This document shows positions 1 to 8,665 of a DNA stretch of 64,000 nt, piece by piece. The DNA comes from Vibrio sp. 05-20-BW147. GTDB lineage: Bacteria > Pseudomonadota > Gammaproteobacteria > Enterobacterales > Vibrionaceae. Made by a program: the position numbers and the translations under genes. Position 1 is the first letter of the stretch, and each line of letters starts with the position of its first letter. The stretch is taken from contig NZ_SZTO01000018.1 of assembly GCF_013369385.1 (NCBI RefSeq), positions 1 to 64,000 of the forward strand, given 5' to 3'. The notes beneath the pieces are model-generated. The model was not told the origin of the DNA and did no database searches. It was given only the letters and a program-made list of their open reading frames with translations.

Positions 1-223
1 TTGAAACCCCTGAGTTAGATTGATAAAAATAATTAATATTCATCCCATCGCGGCTTAACTCATCGACCATAAGTTTGCTATTATCTGTTGAACCATCATC
101 AATAATTATCAACTCACAACTTGAAGAATGAAATTGATTAAAAAAAGACAATACCGTTTTTTTGATTGAATTCTCCTTGTTATACAATGGAATTATAACA
201 GATATAATAGGATTAATCTTCAT
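1..223 (-). CDS. Glycosyltransferase family 2, N-terminal part (runs off left edge)
   Basis: The reverse strand is open from an ATG at 223 to the window edge (74 codons). The N-terminus has the GT2 (GT-A fold) signature: a hydrophobic strand with SVIIPLYNKENSI, then after about 30 residues LIIIDDGSTDNS, the nucleotide-sugar binding aspartates. It would transfer a sugar onto the lipid-linked capsule repeat unit at the inner membrane face. The start overlaps the 3' end of the flippase gene by 11 bp, so it is the next gene of the same operon. The acceptor and sugar cannot be inferred. The base composition is very AT-rich, like the next three genes. Confidence 0.85.
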   Translation of the reverse strand, partial: MKINPIISVIIPLYNKENSIKKTVLSFFNQFHSSSCELIIIDDGSTDNSKLMVDELSRDGMNINYFYQSNSGVS

Positions 224-1433
224 CATTGTTTCCTTTTATAAAATCACTGCATAATTTAATCGTCATCATTAAGTAGCATACTAAAACTGAGCATGAGAAT
301 GAAAAAATACCAAATTCGACAGAACCTAAAACTTGAGATAGCAAATATGAGCATACAGTTAGAACAAAAATTACCACATTAAAAATCAATAATAAATTTT
401 GCTTTTCAAAAATAACAAATAAACTAAAAAATGGAGAAAAAGCCACTAAAGAAAAAATATATGGGATTAAGCATTTTATCATAACTGACACATATTCATA
501 CTCTGGACCAAACACTAACAATATAATAAAATCAATTGAAAAGTAAATAAACAGACATCCTACAAACGCTAAAGCTACTGTAAATCTCAACCCACCAATT
601 AGCAGATTCATTACATTTTTCTTGTTCTCAATTACTTTAGACGTAAAAATCTGAGCTACAGAAGAGCAAAAGATTGATACTGGAGAAAGTGCAATTCTTA
701 TACTGGTTCCGTAGAATGCAGAATAAATGCTACCAAAGACTTTATCTATAAAAATTACCGGAAACCTTAATGTCAGAACATTAATGATTTCTGCCGTCAT
801 TTTTTGAATGGGTAATTTTTTAAATTCAACCAAATAATCATAAAAACCGTTGACACTCCACTTATATTGTTCTTGATTTGAAAAATTGACAGACCAATAA
901 AATACATATAAGCAAATAATAGCTGTAAAACTCGTCCCTACGACATTCACCATCATCATAACTTGGCTATCTATCACCCCAGAGAACAACCAAATTAAAT
1001 ACACAAAAAGTGGTACAATTATTGCCACTACACATTCAAATAGAGCCAACCTAAGCAACTCACCTCTGACGATTGCAATGACTCTTGCCAAAGATTTTAC
1101 ACCGGAGAAAAATGCAAACAGTGTAATATAAAAATAATTTTGAACGCCCATTATTTTGAGAAAAACCAATGACAGGGAGCTAGTTGCTAATAAGAAAATT
1201 AAAACATGCTTTATATAATTGTGCACATTGTTGGGCTTCACATACAATGACTGTTCATAAAAACCTGTTATATAGACAGAACATATAGCGCCCACCGACA
1301 AAAACACAACATATTCACCAATTATTTCCGGCTTGGCAATTTTTGTTAATATAACAAATCCACAAAGTGATAGTAACTGAGCAACTAAGTTGATGAGAGT
1401 TATGTTAAACAATTTTATTAATTCACTCTTCAC
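213..1433 (-). CDS. Wzx-like polysaccharide repeat-unit flippase
   Basis: This is a 406-residue, almost wholly hydrophobic protein with about 12 predicted membrane segments separated by short loops, as in the MATE/Wzx (polysaccharide biosynthesis protein) family. It should flip undecaprenyl-linked repeat units across the inner membrane. The N-terminal segment (FNITLINLVAQLLSLCGFVI) is typical of Wzx proteins. The start is a GTG whose GTGA overlaps the stop of the acetyltransferase gene. Its position at the end of a wza-wzb-wzc operon fits Wzx/Wzy-dependent capsule assembly. No Wzy polymerase is visible, so it would have to lie left of the window. The gene is AT-rich and probably transferred horizontally. 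Family assignment rests on topology and context, because Wzx proteins share little sequence. Confidence 0.8.
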   Translation of the reverse strand: MKSELIKLFNITLINLVAQLLSLCGFVILTKIAKPEIIGEYVVFLSVGAICSVYITGFYEQSLYVKPNNVHNYIKHVLIFLLATSSLSLVFLKIMGVQNYFYITLFAFFSGVKSLARVIAIVRGELLRLALFECVVAIIVPLFVYLIWLFSGVIDSQVMMMVNVVGTSFTAIICLYVFYWSVNFSNQEQYKWSVNGFYDYLVEFKKLPIQKMTAEIINVLTLRFPVIFIDKVFGSIYSAFYGTSIRIALSPVSIFCSSVAQIFTSKVIENKKNVMNLLIGGLRFTVALAFVGCLFIYFSIDFIILLVFGPEYEYVSVMIKCLIPYIFSLVAFSPFFSLFVIFEKQNLLLIFNVVIFVLTVCSYLLSQVLGSVEFGIFSFSCSVLVCYLMMTIKLCSDFIKGNNDED

Positions 1434-2098
1434 TCTATTTTCTCTAAAAAAAATTTTTGACTAGACAAGATTTTTTCTTTAGACCAATTCCACCACTGTT
1501 CAGACTCTAGACGCTCTATAGTTGTGTCACTAAATCTACTCTTTATGTACTTAGCTGGGTTACCACCAACGATTTCATATTTACCCACATTTTTAGTTAC
1601 GACACTACCGGCTGCGATGACAGCTCCTCTGCCAATCGTAACTCCTGACAATATAACTGAATTAGAGCCAATCCAAACATCTTCTTCTATTATTATATCC
1701 CCTTTACTTGTTACATCATCCATGACAGAACCGCCATATATGTCTCTTGCAGCAAAGGTAGTAGATGCTCGGTCAAGTCTATGATTGCTATCCTGTATGG
1801 AAACGTTTTGACCTATTGATACAAAATCACCGATATAAATATTTGACTTAATGGAACTAATTATTGTACCTGGGCCAAAAATATTGACAAACCTGCCAAT
1901 ATTAATTTGACCCATGCACGTTGCCCGGTTAATTTTAGTTTCCTCACCGATAGACTCTATATACAACACGGACTTAGTTACTCGACAATTTTTTACTTGT
2001 TTTTTACGTAGAGATATGCTGGATACCATATCTATATTACTATACCCTTTAATAAATATAGCCCGATATAGAAACCACCGAAAAAGCACTCTGAACAC
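1430..2098 (-). CDS. CatB/LbH-type O-acetyltransferase (hexapeptide repeat)
   Basis: This 222-residue protein has left-handed beta-helix hexapeptide repeats in the middle and C-terminal half (NIGRFVNIFGPGTIIS, IYIGDFVSIGQNVSI, IIIEEDVWIGSNSVILSGVTIG, GAVIAAGSVVTKNV) and ends the fold with EIVGGNPAKYIKSRF, the usual CatB-family closing motif. A histidine in DSNHRL is a candidate catalytic base. It probably O- or N-acetylates a capsule sugar using acetyl-CoA. The start is a GTG with a good Shine-Dalgarno (GAGG, 7 nt spacing) located in the end of the upstream gene. The acceptor is unknown. An internal Met at about residue 24 is a weaker alternative start. Confidence 0.8.
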   Translation of the reverse strand: MFRVLFRWFLYRAIFIKGYSNIDMVSSISLRKKQVKNCRVTKSVLYIESIGEETKINRATCMGQINIGRFVNIFGPGTIISSIKSNIYIGDFVSIGQNVSIQDSNHRLDRASTTFAARDIYGGSVMDDVTSKGDIIIEEDVWIGSNSVILSGVTIGRGAVIAAGSVVTKNVGKYEIVGGNPAKYIKSRFSDTTIERLESEQWWNWSKEKILSSQKFFLEKIE

Positions 2099-2099
2099 A

Positions 2100-3656
2100 T
2101 TAGTACCTCATACTTTTTATATACATATTTGTCAAATTATTAATTACTATTTTGACTTCCTTTGAAACTGGGACATTAAACCTTGCATATTGTTCACTTT
2201 CCTTTATCACCTGAGATATAGACATATGAACCCCAAAGTCTTTTACAGTTTTTATATAAGCAGCAATTGAATTTACGTTTACTTCCGCTGGGTCATCAAA
2301 CTTTTTAATAAGTGAGGGTAGTTCATCAAATGAATTGCATTTATCCACCCCATCAATTAGTTCAAAAAATGCATTACCAAACATAATTGATCTTTTTCCG
2401 CAGTAGGTTGCCTCAAATGCTGATGTTCCCGATAGCGTAACCACGCCTTTAGATTTTTCTATCCAAGGTTTTGGATCATCATAACAATCTAATCTTGCCA
2501 ACCTAACATTAGTTAGTTTCTTAAGTTCTTTATAAAATGAGAGAGGTCTCTCACCTATCATTGCGCCATGTTCTTTAACATATATTTTCCACCCCACAGG
2601 TAAAGACTTTGATACCGCGGCAATGACAGCATACTCATTGGGATAATGTGGTGATTTATTTAAAGTCGTAGACTCAGGTATTAAGTGCAATGGGAAATAT
2701 ACATAGTTTTCATCATAACTAGTGATATCTTCAAAGTATTTATTATTTCCACCTAATAAGACCCTTTCCCTATAAAACCATAGTATAAAGAAAAGTGAAC
2801 TTTTTATTGGATTTGCTAATGGTGGTAATTTTCTAAATCTGAACCAGTTTGGAATGGTTGATATTAGGTAACAATTATAGTTAAGCAGCTTTTTTATATC
2901 AGAAAATGTGCTACTTTTATTTCTTTTAGCAGTATTGCTATTTAAGTAACCTTTTGATAATATATTATTCCTAGAAACAAGTTCATTAACTTTACTTATA
3001 TAAACATTATCAATAGAAGTCTCTTTATTTTTATTGTATGCAGCAATAAAATAGTCGTCCGTTTTCCTCCCCAAATTAAAAGTAGGCAAAACGATATCAT
3101 CGTATCTACTAAATTCAAGCGTGACATATTTCAAACCAAGTTGCTTTGAAATAACATGAAGAACGCTACGTCCAAGTTCTGCTATATCCAAATCCCAGAT
3201 CATATCATAGTTATTTTCAGTCAATAGCTTTTCAATATATCTAAAGTTTAATTCAAGCCAATATAGTTTTTGAACTTCTGTCATCGGAGAAAAGAAGAAT
3301 CGATAATGATAAGGCGTAGTAAAATATTGAGACGAAATTTGCAAAAGAGACAGTGGTAGATCGTGGCAGTACTTTTTTTCTACGTATTCTAGATATGATA
3401 AATCGACGGGATTTTCTAAGTCTATTTTTTCCAGATACTCAGAGAACACCCACTCTAATGTGTGAATTTTCACTGTACCAGCATGTTTATTGATTAGTGA
3501 CACATAACTAGGGTCTTTAAGTAACACCTCAGTCGAATGTACAAATATAACTTCAACTTCGAAACCTTTTACTTTTAAATCATCAATCACTAAGTTCATC
3601 GGATATGCATATGTTTCCTTACATACCAATAGTATCTTATTCACCATTATCACCAT
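2100..3656 (-). CDS. Capsule-type (KpsC/KpsS-like) glycosyltransferase candidate
   Basis: This 518-residue protein has no membrane segments. The C-terminal third has features seen in the capsule polysaccharide biosynthesis superfamily: YVYFPLHLIPEST, then WKIYVKEHGAM (a KEH/KPH-type nucleotide-binding site), then GVVTLSGTSAFEATYCGKRSIMFG (the SGT..E..Y.GK block). The N-terminal half is divergent. It lies between pseI and an acetyltransferase gene in the capsule operon, so a role in attaching the nonulosonic acid or another sugar is plausible but unproven. The ATG at 3656 and one at 3647 are both possible starts. It is AT-rich like the three genes after it, unlike the pse genes before it. Confidence 0.55.
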   Translation of the reverse strand: MVIMVNKILLVCKETYAYPMNLVIDDLKVKGFEVEVIFVHSTEVLLKDPSYVSLINKHAGTVKIHTLEWVFSEYLEKIDLENPVDLSYLEYVEKKYCHDLPLSLLQISSQYFTTPYHYRFFFSPMTEVQKLYWLELNFRYIEKLLTENNYDMIWDLDIAELGRSVLHVISKQLGLKYVTLEFSRYDDIVLPTFNLGRKTDDYFIAAYNKNKETSIDNVYISKVNELVSRNNILSKGYLNSNTAKRNKSSTFSDIKKLLNYNCYLISTIPNWFRFRKLPPLANPIKSSLFFILWFYRERVLLGGNNKYFEDITSYDENYVYFPLHLIPESTTLNKSPHYPNEYAVIAAVSKSLPVGWKIYVKEHGAMIGERPLSFYKELKKLTNVRLARLDCYDDPKPWIEKSKGVVTLSGTSAFEATYCGKRSIMFGNAFFELIDGVDKCNSFDELPSLIKKFDDPAEVNVNSIAAYIKTVKDFGVHMSISQVIKESEQYARFNVPVSKEVKIVINNLTNMYIKSMRY

Positions 3657-3690
3657 GTAATTTTTTCATGAAATAATTCATCTTATTATT

Positions 3691-4740
3691 CTATTTAATT
3701 AAATCAAAACTAAGTGCTGTCCCTTTTTTTATATCGATAGTAGCATCCTTACCGATAACTTCTTCATAGTGTTTTGGTGCCAATCCAAATCCAGGACGGA
3801 TACTACGGACATTCTCCGAAGTTAGGGGTTCGCCTTTAGCAATATCTTTTACTACATACAAAGAACGGCGAAATTTCACATTCCCTTTTTCAGCTTCTGT
3901 TCGCTCGTAGTTAACGCTCCCTATTGCTTGCCATGCTGTCTTCGTATCTTTACATAAAGCTGTTAATTCATGGGGTTCGATTGAGAAACTATCATCAGCA
4001 CCTCCGCCGTTACGATCCATAGTCACATGTTTCTCAATCAAACACGCTCCTAAAGCCACAGATGCTACTGCTGTAGCATTATCAATAGTATGGTCGGAAA
4101 GGCCAGACAGAACGCCAAACCGCTCTGCAATATCAGTAATCGTCTTGAGATTATATTGCTCCGCTGGGGCTGGATAACCACTCACACAATGCAATACGAT
4201 TAATTCTTTACAACCATTTTCTCTCGCTGTTTTTATCGCTTCCGCAATTTCAGCTTCGTTCGCCATTCCCGTTGAAATAATCATCGGCTTACCTGTTTGT
4301 GCGACACGCTTGATCAAAGGTAAATCAACCACTTCAAAAGAAGCTATCTTGTAAGCTGGGGTATCTAGAGACTCCAATAAGTCCACGGCTGTGAAATCGA
4401 AAGGGGAACTAAAGATAGTGATACCAAGTTCTTTCGCTTTTTCAAATAGAGGTTTATGCCACTCCCATGGCATATGAGCGCCCTTATATAGGTTATAAAG
4501 GGTCTGCCCATCCCATAGGCCACCATGAATCTGAAACTCTTCACTATCACAGTCCATCGTGATGGTTTCATGGGTATAGGTTTGCAATTTGATTGCATCT
4601 GCACCCGCTTTTTTCGCCTCTTCCATTATCTTGAAAGCACGATTAATATCACCATTATGATTAGCGGATAGTTCAGCAATGATGTAAGGAGCGAAATCAG
4701 GTCCTATTTTTCGACCGTCAATTGAAATATATGGTTTCAT
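3691..4740 (-). CDS. pseI: Pseudaminic acid synthase (NeuB family)
   Basis: The product condenses a 2,4-diacetamido-2,4,6-trideoxy hexose with phosphoenolpyruvate to give a nine-carbon nonulosonic acid. The N-terminal NeuB TIM barrel shows IIAELSANHNGD, DAIKLQTYT, IFSSPFDFTAVDLLE, YKIASFEVVDLPLI and STGMA. Then come LHCVSGYPAP, SDHTID, LIEKHVTMDR and DDSFS. The last ~60 residues form an antifreeze-like SAF domain (RRSLYVVKDIAKGEPLT, RPGFGLAP). The SANHNGD and GGADDSFS forms are the PseI type rather than the NeuB/LegI type. I start at the ATG at 4740 (349 aa), the usual family N-terminus; an upstream extension to 4812 would overlap pseG. It follows pseG by 7 bp. Confidence 0.9.
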   Translation of the reverse strand: MKPYISIDGRKIGPDFAPYIIAELSANHNGDINRAFKIMEEAKKAGADAIKLQTYTHETITMDCDSEEFQIHGGLWDGQTLYNLYKGAHMPWEWHKPLFEKAKELGITIFSSPFDFTAVDLLESLDTPAYKIASFEVVDLPLIKRVAQTGKPMIISTGMANEAEIAEAIKTARENGCKELIVLHCVSGYPAPAEQYNLKTITDIAERFGVLSGLSDHTIDNATAVASVALGACLIEKHVTMDRNGGGADDSFSIEPHELTALCKDTKTAWQAIGSVNYERTEAEKGNVKFRRSLYVVKDIAKGEPLTSENVRSIRPGFGLAPKHYEEVIGKDATIDIKKGTALSFDLIK

Positions 4741-4747
4741 GTTAATC

Positions 4748-6253
4748 TCATAAAATGGGGTGGCGAATAAAAGTCTCAGGGCCGCTCTGTATGTAGTTTT
4801 CTGCACTTTCAAATAGCCTCTGAGAGGCCTTATTGTATTTTAATACGGTTGCGTTCAATGTTAGGTCTGGGTGTATTACATCTGCCATTTTTAGTGCTGC
4901 TGTCGCGACACCACACCCATAAGACGTTGGTGCGACAAAAATAGAGACCAGATAACTTTTCGCTTTTAACCTATCTAATCGCAATACACCTAGTTTTTCT
5001 CCAGTAACTTTGTCTTCCACCAAATAAAAAAAACCAGCGGTTGATGCTAGCTTGCGCTGCATCCAATTTTGATGTTCTTCCCAAGTAGGTACGGTGCGAA
5101 TTAAAGCAAATTCTCGAGTCTTTGGGTGGCACTGCCACTCATAGACTTGCCGTATATCACTATGAGTCGCCAAAGACAGCTTGAACCGAGAAAAGAGCTG
5201 AGGCTCTACTAACTGCTGTATCTCCAAGACTATCCTTCTTATTCCAAGGCCATCACATAATTTCAAATTTGAAGTATATAGATCATTCCATTGGCTTAAC
5301 GCTTTCTGGTAGGTGAGTAGTAGCTGGGTGTCGATATCATCTAGAGCAACTTTCAATATTGCTTCATGGAGTATCAGCTGCTCACAGAGCATTTGCTGGT
5401 TATCAGCCAACGGTATTAAGATGCTGGGTAAGCCAAGACAAGCCCGTTCCCAGCTTGTTGTTCCCGGTGCTCCTATTGCAATATCATGTTCAAGCATTAG
5501 GTTAGCCATATCTGCTTCAAAATCTTGATGCTGAACCTCTTCTTGCTGCTGACACCAAGCTTTAACCTCTTGATAATGAGGTGCTCTAGGACTAAGTAAT
5601 ACGGTAAAGTCAGCATTAACGTTACCCACAAGCGATTTTAGTGACTTCAAGGTCGCGTTCGGGTTATCTATTCCCCCCATAGAAATAAGAACTTTAGTTC
5701 TAGTTTCAGGTTGTGTTCTTAAGTAAGCAAACTCTCGTAACGACGCAAAATTAGGTGCTAAAATTGCGTATTCGCTACCAACTAACGGACGTGCTCTTCC
5801 CACGTAATCATTCGCATTACGTCCAAGCGTTTGATCAATAATTAAGTCAGCATCATGTTCTCGAGCTAGATCATCAATGGCTATCACAAAGCAATTAAAA
5901 GCATGTTGAATATGACCCTGCCATGCTTTACCAATTGCATAATGATCGGCAATAACAAGATCCGCACTCCCAACAACTTGAATGAAATCCAATGCATCAT
6001 CTAGTTCAGGACGTTGTAGCCAAGCTTGATAGTCGGCTTCATATCGAGGTGTAATCAATTCGTTGGGAGCCGTAAGCCTTAGAACGTGAAAATCACGCTC
6101 CTCAATATACGACAGCATGTCACCAGGTTGAGGCAGACACGCAAAATAGATTGAATAGCCCTGTTTTTTTAATGCATCCGCAAGAACTAAACAGCGCATG
6201 ACATGACCACTACCAATATGTAGTGAAGCATCCACTCTTATAACAACTTTCAT
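4748..6253 (-). CDS. pseG: PseG UDP-sugar hydrolase fused to a GNAT acetyltransferase (PseG-PseH)
   Basis: This 501-residue protein has two parts. Residues 1-~340 are PseG: MKVVIRVDASLHIGSGHVMRC with the catalytic-region His, LVIADHYAIG, LISMGGIDNPN and APGTTSWERACLGLPSI. PseG removes UDP from UDP-2,4-diacetamido-trideoxy-altrose. Residues ~350-501 look like a GNAT acyltransferase (LATHSDIRQVYEWQ, REFALIRTVPTWEEHQNWM, FYLVEDKVTGEKLGVLRLD, VSIFVAPTSYGCGVATAALK). They would supply the 4-N-acetylation that PseH performs before hydrolysis. No separate pseH is visible, which supports the fusion being bifunctional. The ATG overlaps the stop of the SDR gene (TAATG). The order of the two steps inside one chain is inference. 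Confidence 0.85.
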   Translation of the reverse strand: MKVVIRVDASLHIGSGHVMRCLVLADALKKQGYSIYFACLPQPGDMLSYIEERDFHVLRLTAPNELITPRYEADYQAWLQRPELDDALDFIQVVGSADLVIADHYAIGKAWQGHIQHAFNCFVIAIDDLAREHDADLIIDQTLGRNANDYVGRARPLVGSEYAILAPNFASLREFAYLRTQPETRTKVLISMGGIDNPNATLKSLKSLVGNVNADFTVLLSPRAPHYQEVKAWCQQQEEVQHQDFEADMANLMLEHDIAIGAPGTTSWERACLGLPSILIPLADNQQMLCEQLILHEAILKVALDDIDTQLLLTYQKALSQWNDLYTSNLKLCDGLGIRRIVLEIQQLVEPQLFSRFKLSLATHSDIRQVYEWQCHPKTREFALIRTVPTWEEHQNWMQRKLASTAGFFYLVEDKVTGEKLGVLRLDRLKAKSYLVSIFVAPTSYGCGVATAALKMADVIHPDLTLNATVLKYNKASQRLFESAENYIQSGPETFIRHPIL

Positions 6254-7038
6254 TACCAAGCCGTCCAACCACCATCGACTGCGATATCGGCTCCATTTAC
6301 AAATGAACTAGCAGAGCTCGCTAAAAACACAACGGGACCTTTCAACTCGGAAGCATTACCTACTCTTTGTAGAGGAACCTTATCAGCTAAAGACTGAACA
6401 AAATCAGGAACGTTATTGTTCAGGTTAGGAAAAGGACCTGGCGATATGGAGTTAAAGCGAATGCCCTCTTTGCCGAATTCACAAGCTCCATATTTAGTCC
6501 ATTGAATCAAAGCTGCTTTTGCCACACCATAAAATGGCGGATTTGAACCTTCAGGCGCACTGTAAAGACTTAAGTTTGGGCTCACCTTACCGTACATCGA
6601 TGCGATATTAATAACGGATGCGTCATCGCACTCTTTAACAGCAGATCTTAAACAAGGTAACGCTCTCTGAAGTAAATGATGAGCCGATTCGATGGTAATG
6701 GCATAGGCGGACATGTACTGCTCACTTGTCGAAGTCTCAATGGTTCCTCCAGCTCCAGCATATGCATTATTGATGATAACGTGCAATGATCCTGAGTACG
6801 TTTCAAAGAAGGCATCGACTTGTTTGTGAACGGTAACATCAAACACAGCAGCTTCAGCACTGAACCCTTTTAACGTTAATTGGTTCACGAGCTCTTGCGC
6901 TTTTACCTGTGAACGAGAGTTGACTAATACATGAGCGCCAGATTCAGCCAAACCAAAGCATATTTCTCTTCCTAAATACCCCACCGCGCCAGTAATCAAT
7001 ACACACTTACCTTGAAGGCTAAATAAACTATCTTTCAT
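6253..7038 (-). CDS. SDR family oxidoreductase in the pse cluster
   Basis: This 261-residue classical short-chain dehydrogenase has the NAD(P)-binding VLITGAVGYLGREI at residues 13-26, VNSRS after beta-2, IINNAYAG (the NNAG equivalent), INIASMYG with the catalytic Ser, a YGVAKAAL Tyr-x-x-x-Lys pair and a C-terminal NGADIAVDGGW. It resembles the PtmA group of flagellin-glycosylation SDRs. The six canonical Pse steps need no such enzyme, so it may alter the product (oxidation or epimerisation of a side-chain carbon) together with the aldo-keto reductase domain encoded next door. It starts 5 bp after the fusion gene and its stop overlaps the pseG start. Substrate unknown. Confidence 0.85.
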   Translation of the reverse strand: MKDSLFSLQGKCVLITGAVGYLGREICFGLAESGAHVLVNSRSQVKAQELVNQLTLKGFSAEAAVFDVTVHKQVDAFFETYSGSLHVIINNAYAGAGGTIETSTSEQYMSAYAITIESAHHLLQRALPCLRSAVKECDDASVINIASMYGKVSPNLSLYSAPEGSNPPFYGVAKAALIQWTKYGACEFGKEGIRFNSISPGPFPNLNNNVPDFVQSLADKVPLQRVGNASELKGPVVFLASSASSFVNGADIAVDGGWTAW

Positions 7039-7042
7039 CTGC

Positions 7043-8665
7043 TCAGCTCCACATGGCTGGGTTTAGCGTTTTCTGGTCAAGTTCAAATGGTACTTTTAAC
7101 GAAGCATCAAAAGCAACAGAGGGAGCATCAAAGCTCATCGCTGTGATGTTGTTTTCTAGTTGCTGTCGACTTTCACACCCAAGAACAAGTGCATCAATCC
7201 AACTTTGGGAACACGCATGCCTTATACACAACTCATAGATAGATGAGCAGTTATATTGCGCAGCAGTATCAGTAAGCCATTGAATAATTTCTGGGTAATT
7301 TTCGACATGGGCATTGAGCCAACTAATGGGATTATCCGACAATAACAGCCCTTGTAAAAAAACACTTCTTACGTGAATAGTTAAGTTACGTTTTCTCTTT
7401 TCAGCTAAGATTTTGTCTATCGAGGACCGCCACCTTTCATCCAATATATTAAATGGTAGTTGGATAAAGGATATGGAAGTGTTAGCAAGTGCGGCCTCAA
7501 GTTCCATTGGATTCTGAACCGAAACGCCTATATCTTGAATTGCACCGAGCTCTTGTTGATGTAACAATTCTTCCAAAATCATTCCATTCCACAATGTCAT
7601 GTGTTCAGCTCGATGCAACATCAATACAGCAAGAGTTTTAGTCCCTAAAGCATGACAAGAACGGATAATTGATTCTCTCGCGGAAAGCCGCACCAAATCC
7701 AAGTTTGAATCTTTATTTAATGAAGAAAGAGGATCTAACTTGGTAATCACTTTGCAACGGCCAGACCATCCTTGCTTGAGCCACTCTCCAATGACTTTTT
7801 CACTGACACCATAAGCTCTAGCGGTATCTATATAATAAACACCCGAACGAACGGCTTGCGATAACAGACTATGGGCATCTTCGGTGGTAGGTTGTCCAAT
7901 AGTGTTGTTCACACCGTAATTGAGCCCTAATTGCGCCCCACCTAATACAAGTTTGGCAACTCTTGAGTCCGCCCTCGCCTTAGGGTCTAGCTTCATACAC
8001 AGTTCTGAAACTGATATCGCAACTGGGTCAACTATTTTTTCAAAGACTTTGGCGACTTGCAGGTAATCATCCAAGCTATCTATAGTGCAACGAAAACCCG
8101 TCAAATCCTCTTTAGTTCGAGGATTCATGTAATAGGCCTCCCCAAACTTTCGTCGAATATAAGGGGTCACATGCTCACAATCAAAATCAGAAGCCGTTGA
8201 TCTTAAAGCCTCTCTAAGATACGCCAAGCGCGTAACTTCCGCTGCAAGTCCATAAGGTAAATTAGATTGCTCCCCATTTGCACATATGTAGTCGAGACCA
8301 TTAGTAATAAACTGAGCAATAACATCTTCGATAAACTCGGCGTCCGGAAACACATTATCAGCCGTCAAGCGCACTACTATTGTATCTTCAGGGTAACCTT
8401 GAAATGCCTCTACGAACCGACTTAACACATTATTTAAATCGCCACGAAAACAATCTACGGAATGTTGAGCAAGTACTGAAGCCAAGTAGTCATCCGTTGG
8501 CTCATTCGACGTTAAAACACAAACATCAAAACTCTTATCGCGCCCAGCTCTTTTAGCTGCCAATACAGAAATAGGCATACCACCAATAGGCAGTAGTACC
8601 TTTCCAGGTAACCGACTAGAATTAGTGCGGGCTTGAATAGCGACGACTATTCTCGCTTCGCTCAT
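7043..8665 (-). CDS. SpsF-type cytidylyltransferase fused to an aldo/keto reductase
   Basis: This is a 540-residue two-domain protein. Residues 1-~235 are an SpsF-like nucleotidyltransferase: VVAIQARTNSSRLPGKVL (CTP-binding loop), DVCVLTSNEPTDDYLA, RLTADNVFPDAEF and CTIDSLDDYLQ. Residues ~238-540 are an aldo/keto reductase: KLVLGGAQLGLNYGVNN, YIDTARAYGVSEKVIGEWL (Asp-Tyr of the AKR site), KVITKLDP, VLMLHRAEH (Lys-His equivalent) and LGCESRQQLENN. The first domain most likely makes the CMP-nonulosonic acid (the PseF step), since no separate pseF is in this operon. The second is not part of the standard Pse route. ATGA overlap with pseC indicates translational coupling. The exact product is unknown. 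Confidence 0.8.
   Translation of the reverse strand: MSEARIVVAIQARTNSSRLPGKVLLPIGGMPISVLAAKRAGRDKSFDVCVLTSNEPTDDYLASVLAQHSVDCFRGDLNNVLSRFVEAFQGYPEDTIVVRLTADNVFPDAEFIEDVIAQFITNGLDYICANGEQSNLPYGLAAEVTRLAYLREALRSTASDFDCEHVTPYIRRKFGEAYYMNPRTKEDLTGFRCTIDSLDDYLQVAKVFEKIVDPVAISVSELCMKLDPKARADSRVAKLVLGGAQLGLNYGVNNTIGQPTTEDAHSLLSQAVRSGVYYIDTARAYGVSEKVIGEWLKQGWSGRCKVITKLDPLSSLNKDSNLDLVRLSARESIIRSCHALGTKTLAVLMLHRAEHMTLWNGMILEELLHQQELGAIQDIGVSVQNPMELEAALANTSISFIQLPFNILDERWRSSIDKILAEKRKRNLTIHVRSVFLQGLLLSDNPISWLNAHVENYPEIIQWLTDTAAQYNCSSIYELCIRHACSQSWIDALVLGCESRQQLENNITAMSFDAPSVAFDASLKVPFELDQKTLNPAMWS

Noticed and set aside
4365..4604. 79-codon ORF inside pseI
   Set aside because: Out-of-frame shadow on the same strand as the strongly conserved NeuB gene.
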